From NCBI GenBank assembly GCA_009787485.1, contig WQWP01000068.1:1-12399 (forward strand): DNA of 12,399 nt. The letters run 5' to 3'. This DNA comes from Lentimicrobiaceae bacterium (GTDB lineage Bacteria > Bacteroidota > Bacteroidia > Bacteroidales > WCHB1-69). The translations under genes were made by a program, and so were the position numbers. The notes under the pieces were generated by a model. It did no database searches and was not told the origin of the DNA. It was given only the letters and a program-made list of their open reading frames with translations. Below, one piece after another: positions 7,687-12,399 of this stretch; position 1 is the first letter of the stretch; the number at the start of each line of letters is the position of its first letter.

Positions 7687-9318
7687 TTAATCTTGCTGAC
7701 TGTTATGCAACGATCTTACATAAAAACCTGGGGTTACGCCGGTTATCTCTTTAAAAGCGTCGCTGAAAGAGTTTCGCGACTTAAACCCTACCTGGTTGGC
7801 AACAAATTCAACGGTATATTTTGAAGAGTCGGAATCCGAAAACAATCGCTGCGCTTCACGCACCCGATAGCTGTTTAAAAACGAATTAAAATTCTTCTTT
7901 AACACATTGTTAATGACAAAAGAAACATACTTTTGATTGGAATGTATAGAATTGGTTAATTTTTCCAACGTAAAATCAGGATTACAAATTTGGGAAGTAT
8001 TTTCCATGAAAGTCAATATGGAGTTTAAGAGTTCTTTTTGGCTCTGTTCGGATAAAATCACATTAGTTCGCGATAAACCGGGTATTTCATGAATACTTTC
8101 TGGTACTTTTTTCTGAAGTTCAATAATTTGAATATTTTTTTCAAACAACGTCTTATATGCCTGACCGAGATTTCTCTTTTGAAAATAAATATACAATAAT
8201 CCAATACTCACCAGCAACAAAATGAGTAGTGTAAAAAACAGAAAGACCTTTTGATACTGAATGGTGCGTTCTTTAATTTGTTGTTCTATATAAAGTTGTT
8301 CAATCTGCTGGTTTGTTTTTGAGACTTCATACGAATGTTGTAACTGACTGATTTCGCTAAATCTTTCAATGTTGAAGATAGAGTCTTTTAGATTAGCGTA
8401 TTTCTCAAAAAAATATAAAGCACTTGTTTTAAGTCCTTTAGATTTTTCTATTTTAAATAATATTAAGTAATTATCTGCTAAGATTCTTAAAAAGTTGTTT
8501 TTGCCCGCAATTTCGTTAGAGAGGTTAATGTAAAACAGTGCGGAGTCGTTTTTGCCGGTTTCAAAGAATAATTTGCCTAATTGCGACAAACTTTCGGCTT
8601 CTTTTTCTATTTTGTTTTGTTTTTTCGATTCAGTTAATGCCAACTGATAGTAATGGTATGCCGAATCATAGTTTTTATCTTTTTGATAAAACAAAGCAAT
8701 ATCATTCAAGATGTTATTCAAATAAGCATTATTATGTAATTTACTGAGTTGCAAAGCCTTGTCTAAAAAATAGTGTGCACTGTCTGTTCTTCCGTTTTCT
8801 CCTTCAATAACGCCTATATTGTTCAATATTGCCGGAAGAATTGTGCTGTCGGAACACAAATTAAGCGATTTTAAAAAATACGATTTTGCCAAATCATATT
8901 CGTTAAACCGGTAATAAATGCTTCCAATATTGGTGTAACTTATTGATTCCTGGTCAGTATCATTAAATTTTTCGCTTAAAAGCAACGCCTTAATTTGCAA
9001 TTCGTAGGCTGCGCGATAGTCGCACCTGAAAAAATGGATCGCTGCCGAACGATTACACACGATCATCACCTTTTTTTGCCGTTCATAATCAGCATCTTTA
9101 GGAGTTGTGTAAATGAGTAAGTTAAAACAAATTAAAGCGGTATCCATACTGTTTTTCTTATAATAATAGTTTGCAGTATCGAAGAGTTGTTGTGGAGAGA
9201 GTTGAATAAAGTTTGAAAACAGCTCTTTATTTTGAGATACGCCAGCCCCTGCATTTTGAGAATAACCCACTGTTTGCAAAGCAGATAAGACGAAAATAGA
9301 GAGGAATAGTTTTTTCAT
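7687..9318 (-). CDS. Membrane-bound TPR / AraC-type HTH transcriptional regulator
   Basis: The 543-residue protein has an N-terminal signal sequence (MKKLFLSIFVLSALQTVGYS), then tetratricopeptide-like repeats over about residues 40-320, with clear units near 126-154 (YTNIGSIYYRFNEYDLAKSY), 165-191, 203-230 and 243-268. A membrane-proximal coiled coil (about 325-357) leads into one transmembrane helix at 358-379 (VFLFFTLLILLLVSIGLLYI), then a basic stop-transfer QKRN, a second helical linker, and an AraC/XylS HTH domain at about 447-537 with the typical second helix region (VEFVANQVGFKSRNSFSDAF, then GVTPGFYVRS). This arrangement is known in Bacteroidota as a one-component regulator: periplasmic sensing, cytoplasmic DNA binding, no kinase. 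It lies upstream of and co-oriented with the giant surface gene (149 bases apart) and divergent from the beta-helix gene (134 bases). Control of these neighbours is inferred. The length is normal and the protein looks intact. Confidence 0.92.
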   Translation of the reverse strand: MKKLFLSIFVLSALQTVGYSQNAGAGVSQNKELFSNFIQLSPQQLFDTANYYYKKNSMDTALICFNLLIYTTPKDADYERQKKVMIVCNRSAAIHFFRCDYRAAYELQIKALLLSEKFNDTDQESISYTNIGSIYYRFNEYDLAKSYFLKSLNLCSDSTILPAILNNIGVIEGENGRTDSAHYFLDKALQLSKLHNNAYLNNILNDIALFYQKDKNYDSAYHYYQLALTESKKQNKIEKEAESLSQLGKLFFETGKNDSALFYINLSNEIAGKNNFLRILADNYLILFKIEKSKGLKTSALYFFEKYANLKDSIFNIERFSEISQLQHSYEVSKTNQQIEQLYIEQQIKERTIQYQKVFLFFTLLILLLVSIGLLYIYFQKRNLGQAYKTLFEKNIQIIELQKKVPESIHEIPGLSRTNVILSEQSQKELLNSILTFMENTSQICNPDFTLEKLTNSIHSNQKYVSFVINNVLKKNFNSFLNSYRVREAQRLFSDSDSSKYTVEFVANQVGFKSRNSFSDAFKEITGVTPGFYVRSLHNSQQD

Positions 9319-9340
9319 ATTTGGAATTTAGTCATGTCGG

Positions 9341-9372
9341 CAAAGATAGAAAAGTTCGCTAAAAAAAATAAA
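9341..9372 (-). promoter_or_regulatory. Candidate promoter of the TPR-AraC regulator gene
   Basis: On the minus strand TATCTTTG (9348-9341) fits the Bacteroidota -7 consensus TAnnTTTG exactly. TTTA (9372-9369), a near match to the -33 TTTG element, lies 20 bases upstream. Transcription would start near 9334, about 16 bases before the ATG at 9318. The spacer contains a run of eight T (9368-9361 on the minus strand). Confidence 0.55.
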
Positions 9373-9395
9373 CCGTATTTCCATAGATGCCTAAA

Positions 9396-9426
9396 TTGAA
9401 CGATTTGACATATTTTATTATTTTCG
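9396..9426 (+). promoter_or_regulatory. Candidate promoter of the beta-helix T9SS cargo gene
   Basis: TTG at 9396-9398 is followed after 20 bases by TATTTTCG at 9419-9426, one mismatch from TAnnTTTG. It shares TATTTTCGC and nearly the same spacing with the candidate promoter of the giant gene. A start site near 9433 would lie downstream of the in-frame ATG at 9387, which supports translation from the ATG at 9453. Confidence 0.35.
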
Positions 9427-9452
9427 CCCTTTATTTTTTAATCTATAGTCTT

Positions 9453-12077
9453 ATGAAAAAGTATTTTGCAAAAAAAAGTTGCATAACACTTGCTTTAGTG
9501 TTGTGCGTTGGGATATTTGCTCAACAAAAAATTTATGCTCAACAAAAAGAAAATGCTGAAGGTATGCGTAACCTTCCCACTCAGGTGAATGTTGAATTTA
9601 CCGACATGAGTGCGGTAAAAGGGTTTGAAATTAAAGCGGATTCCTATTTTAATTCGGTAACGGGCGTGGCGGGCACAGGAACTTTTAACATCGCAACAGG
9701 AACTGGCACCGGCGACGGATGGACTTGGAATGCGCCCGTTCTCACCATTCTTGATGCATCAAACGTTACGATTACAGGTCGTGCGAATCAGCCGGACAAC
9801 CATCACAGGGTAGTCATTGCCGCAGGCGCTACAACACACGTTACGTTAAGCGACGCTTCTATAGTTACGGGAGAATATGTGTCAGGGGATCTTGAGCATC
9901 CAATATACTTAGACCAAGGAGCAACACTTAACCTCACCATTGAAGGAGAAAATATTATTACAGCGGGAGATTATGTTCCCGGTATATCGGTGGCTTTCGG
10001 CAGAACGATTATCATTGGAGGCACGGGAAGTTTGTCGGCAACCGGCGGTTGGACAGCCTCCGGAATTGGCGGCGGCTACGATTATTATGGACCATGTGGC
10101 ACGATAACAATCAACGGTGGCACCATTTACGCTAAAGGAGGGAACAGCAGTTGGATTGGCACCGCTTCGGCCGGAATTGGTAGCGGAGCTGCATATCCGA
10201 ATGGCAACATTACCATCAACGGCGGCTCAGTAATTGGAGTTCCCGGAAACGAAACAGCCAAAGGAATTGGCACCGGTGGCATTGATGAAGAAATAGGAAC
10301 GCTTACCATTACAGGAAACCCGATTATTTTCACAAACGGCATTTCCGATCCAAACCCCGAAATTAAAACCGGCGGAATATTAGTTACTCGCAATGCTACC
10401 CATTGGTATGGAAACGATAATTTTACCTTAGAGTATAATACAACTGTTCCCAACACCAATCTTCTAACTATTGGCGAAGGAAAATCCATAACCATACCTG
10501 CAGGTATAACCATGATCAATCAGGGCACGATTGTAAATTATTCCGGAATTACCATTCATGGAACGTTAATCAATAACGGCTCCATTTTAAATGTAAACGC
10601 AGGAACAGTTAGCGGTACGGTTAACGGCAATGCGCCCACAACTGTTACGCCGGCCGGCAGCCATATTGATTTGAGCAATACAAATCCTTCTCGTGTAGGC
10701 GATGGGTGGGTATTTGCAAACAATGTATATGCTATTTTAGATGGCGCTGATGTTAATATTTCAGGATCCGGCCCAAGACGCGTTGAGGTTGCCCATAACG
10801 CTATGGCAAACATTGCGCTAAACAATGCCTCGATCACAGGTATTGGCGCTTATCTAACCCCGTTCTTAATTAACGCAGGCGCTGAAGTAAATCTAACCAT
10901 TGAAGGGGTGAACACTTTAACTGCGGGAAGGAGTAAAGCGGGATTGCAAGTACCTGAAAGTGCAACTGTTACCATAGCCGGCACAGGCAGTTTGAAAGCA
11001 ACAGGCGGAGAATATGGCGGTGCAGGTATTGGTGGCGCTTTCTGTGAGAATGCGGGTACCGTTACGGTCAACGGAGGCACTATATCAGGTATATCTATTT
11101 GGCCTGCTCATTCTTATCATAGCGGTGCGGGTATTGGTGGCGGTGGCGCCGGTATTGTCTTCTTTTCCTTTGAAGGCGCAGGAGGTTTGGGTGGCGATGT
11201 TACGGTTAACGGCGGCGTAGTTACAGGAACTGCAGAACCGGGAACAAGCGCCGGAATTGGAGGCGGAGGCGCATCAAAACACGGCGGCACACTCACTATG
11301 GAAGCTAATGGAGTAACATTTGCCTCCATATTAGAAACATACAATGGAATACAAACAGATATCAACGGCGTTGTGAATGGAATTCTTTTTGACGATATAA
11401 ACGGAATTTTTTACGGAGCATCTGTTAAGATCACCGATGATCTTGAAATACCTGTATCATACAAACTCACCATACCTGCAGGGAGCACATTAATCATACC
11501 GAATGGAAAAACGCTTACGGTTAATGGTACTGTTATCAATAACGGCGAAATCATCAATTGCGGTACAATCATCGGTACCATAGAAAACAATCAGCCGGCA
11601 GATTGTGATCAGGAAACATACACCATCACTTTTTATGTGTTCGATGCGGACACCGAACTCCCTGTTCTCGATGCAGTAATCACGTTTAACGGAGAAGAAT
11701 TGGAAGGATATGAAGTAGAAATAAGTGAAGGAAACTACGCATATACTGTTTTTCATCCTGATTATGAAATATATAGTGCTACTCAATATGTAAACGCATC
11801 CACAACGATCAATATCCCGCTGATAACACTGGGAATAATCGGCATTTCAACAGACAATATCGTACTCTATCCTAATCCGTTTACGAATGAGATCTATATC
11901 AGCGACCCTTCCGTGGTGAAGAGCGTTCAAATAACGAATGCAGCCGGTCGAAATGTTAAAAATTTTGTTTTCAACGGCAAATCAATTGCCACAGAAAATC
12001 TTAATAGTGGAATTTATTTCATAATATTGGAAGACTATAGTGGTGGAAAAGTGGTTAACAAAATAATTAAAAAGTAG
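9453..12077 (+). CDS. Secreted Gly-rich beta-helix-like repeat protein with T9SS type A sorting tail
   Basis: The chosen ATG at 9453 gives 874 residues and a proper signal peptide (MKKYFAKKSCITLALVLCVG..., likely cut after A29 in KIYA|QQ). The in-frame ATG at 9387 would add 22 hydrophobic residues and lies before the candidate promoter. Two long homologous halves follow, each opening with GDGW (residues 87 and 416). Each contains LNLTIEG or VNLTIEG, TGSLxATGG, repeated AGIGGG turns and TINGGT/TVNGG strands, and ends in a T/N/G-rich stretch like TVINNGEIINCGTIIGTIEN. This suggests a right-handed parallel beta-helix or similar stacked beta fold (inference). Residues about 721-793 look like a small beta-sandwich of the carboxypeptidase-regulatory or PEGA kind. 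Residues 801-874 are a T9SS type A C-terminal domain (IVLYPNPFTNEIYI ... LNSGIYFIILEDYSGGKVV). The protein should therefore cross the outer membrane and be attached to the surface or released. No catalytic motif is recognisable; the substrate is unknown. Confidence 0.92.
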   Translation: MKKYFAKKSCITLALVLCVGIFAQQKIYAQQKENAEGMRNLPTQVNVEFTDMSAVKGFEIKADSYFNSVTGVAGTGTFNIATGTGTGDGWTWNAPVLTILDASNVTITGRANQPDNHHRVVIAAGATTHVTLSDASIVTGEYVSGDLEHPIYLDQGATLNLTIEGENIITAGDYVPGISVAFGRTIIIGGTGSLSATGGWTASGIGGGYDYYGPCGTITINGGTIYAKGGNSSWIGTASAGIGSGAAYPNGNITINGGSVIGVPGNETAKGIGTGGIDEEIGTLTITGNPIIFTNGISDPNPEIKTGGILVTRNATHWYGNDNFTLEYNTTVPNTNLLTIGEGKSITIPAGITMINQGTIVNYSGITIHGTLINNGSILNVNAGTVSGTVNGNAPTTVTPAGSHIDLSNTNPSRVGDGWVFANNVYAILDGADVNISGSGPRRVEVAHNAMANIALNNASITGIGAYLTPFLINAGAEVNLTIEGVNTLTAGRSKAGLQVPESATVTIAGTGSLKATGGEYGGAGIGGAFCENAGTVTVNGGTISGISIWPAHSYHSGAGIGGGGAGIVFFSFEGAGGLGGDVTVNGGVVTGTAEPGTSAGIGGGGASKHGGTLTMEANGVTFASILETYNGIQTDINGVVNGILFDDINGIFYGASVKITDDLEIPVSYKLTIPAGSTLIIPNGKTLTVNGTVINNGEIINCGTIIGTIENNQPADCDQETYTITFYVFDADTELPVLDAVITFNGEELEGYEVEISEGNYAYTVFHPDYEIYSATQYVNASTTINIPLITLGIIGISTDNIVLYPNPFTNEIYISDPSVVKSVQITNAAGRNVKNFVFNGKSIATENLNSGIYFIILEDYSGGKVVNKIIKK
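9711..10635 (+). repeat. Beta-helix-like half-repeat 1 (residues about 87-394)
   Basis: This is the first of two homologous halves. It runs from GDGWTWNAPVLTILDASNVT through TLNLTIEGENIITAG, TGSLSATGG, ASGIGGG and TITINGGT to the Thr/Asn/Gly-rich end with GTLINNGSILN and GTVSGTVNGN. The similarity to half 2 is clear in protein but not obvious in DNA, which suggests an old duplication. Confidence 0.7.
10698..11598 (+). repeat. Beta-helix-like half-repeat 2 (residues about 416-715)
   Basis: This is the second half, from GDGWVFANNVYAILDGADVN through EVNLTIEGVNTLTAG, TGSLKATGG and three AGIGG turns to GTVINNGEIINCGTIIGTIE. It keeps the order of half 1 but has an extra Gly-rich stretch at about residues 550-580 (AGIGGGGAGIVFFSFEGAGG). 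Confidence 0.7.
11853..12074 (+). other. T9SS type A sorting domain coding segment
   Basis: The last 74 residues (801-874) begin DNIVLYPNPF and hold the typical order of this family: PNPF motif, TNEIYIS strand, a VQITNAAGR turn, LNSGIYFI, and a basic end KIIKK. The family is known to direct proteins through the type IX secretion system, usually with removal of the tail and attachment to the surface. Confidence 0.93.
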
Positions 12078-12098
12078 AATAGGTTAACTATCTTATAA

Positions 12099-12399
12099 TC
12101 AAAACACCTTTGCCTCTTTATCATAAATCACCATTTTCTTGCCTACCGGATGCACAGTAACGATGCCGGCTTGGTGTAAAACCGAAGCCAAGCCTTTTTT
12201 AAACGACATGGCGGCAACCCCCAGATAAATGTTATGGTTTTTGTATATAGGTGCGAACTTTTTAAAACGTTCTGCACGTGAAATTAAGTGTTCAATATCA
12301 ATATTGTCGGGTTTTGCTTTGTACTTTACTTCAACTATGGCAATACTTTTTCCGTTAATAAAAACGATGTCAAATTCATTTCTAATATCATCAATGGAA
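12099..12399 (-). CDS. C-terminal part of a PD-(D/E)XK nuclease-like protein (5'-truncated by window edge)
   Basis: An open frame enters from the right edge and ends at TGA (12101-12099), giving the last 99 residues. It contains NEFDIVFINGKSIAIVEVKY: Asp in a beta-hairpin followed 13 residues later by Glu-Val-Lys, which matches the D...ExK core of the restriction-endonuclease-like fold. A helix and further strands follow (SRAERFKKFAPIY, NIYLGVAAMSF, GIVTVHPVGKKMVIYD). Bacterial proteins of this type often have a coiled-coil N-terminus and unknown targets; that part is outside the window. The gene converges on the beta-helix gene with only 21 bases between the stops and no clear terminator. 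The fold call is by motif only. Confidence 0.75.
   Translation of the reverse strand, partial: SIDDIRNEFDIVFINGKSIAIVEVKYKAKPDNIDIEHLISRAERFKKFAPIYKNHNIYLGVAAMSFKKGLASVLHQAGIVTVHPVGKKMVIYDKEAKVF

Noticed and set aside
9316..9335. Six-codon upstream frame (ATG at 9335) whose TGA overlaps the regulator ATG
   Set aside because: The predicted transcription start is at or beyond this ATG, so it is probably not in the mRNA; the overlap may be chance.
10127..11365. Minus-strand open frames rich in Pro, Val and Ala opposite the beta-helix gene
   Set aside because: They are the complement of Gly/Thr/Asn-rich repeats, which produces long stop-free antisense frames; no independent support.
12078..12098. 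Terminator between the two convergent genes
   Set aside because: Only 21 AT-rich bases separate the stops; ggttaact is a small palindrome but there is no GC-rich stem with a U-tract.

Overview
The window looks like a chromosomal segment of a Bacteroidota bacterium that has a type IX secretion system (T9SS). The evidence is a T9SS type A C-terminal sorting tail on one protein, Cys-rich modular surface proteins of the choice-of-anchor J/fibronectin type III kind, a one-piece TPR-transmembrane-AraC regulator, the lack of Shine-Dalgarno sequences before starts, and a canonical Bacteroidota -7 box (TAnnTTTG pattern). I cannot name a genus.

Layout: (1) Bases 1-7537, minus strand, are one uninterrupted reading frame of 2512 codons that runs off the left edge. 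It encodes a secreted giant adhesin-like protein: signal peptide, N-terminal beta-rich domain, Fn3, anchor-J domain, CARDB-like domain, then a roughly 1036-residue six-domain block present twice in tandem (the second copy is cut by the window edge). (2) 7538-7686 is an intergenic gap with a strong inverted repeat and a candidate promoter. (3) 7687-9318, minus strand, is a membrane-bound regulator: signal peptide, periplasmic TPRs, one transmembrane helix, cytoplasmic AraC-type HTH. (4) 9319-9452 is a divergent promoter region. (5) 9453-12077, plus strand, is a second secreted protein with Gly-rich beta-helix-like repeats and a T9SS tail. (6) 12099-12399, minus strand and convergent, is the C-terminal part of a PD-(D/E)XK nuclease-like protein entering from the right.

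Working model (inference): the AraC-type regulator sits between two surface-protein genes and may control one or both. It is upstream of and co-oriented with the giant gene, and divergent from the beta-helix gene. Both surface genes carry a similar candidate promoter (TTG, 19-20 nt, TATTTTCGC), whereas the regulator has a different, more canonical one. No tRNA, rRNA, CRISPR array, insertion sequence or phage gene is visible. There is no gene-free stretch longer than 150 bases.
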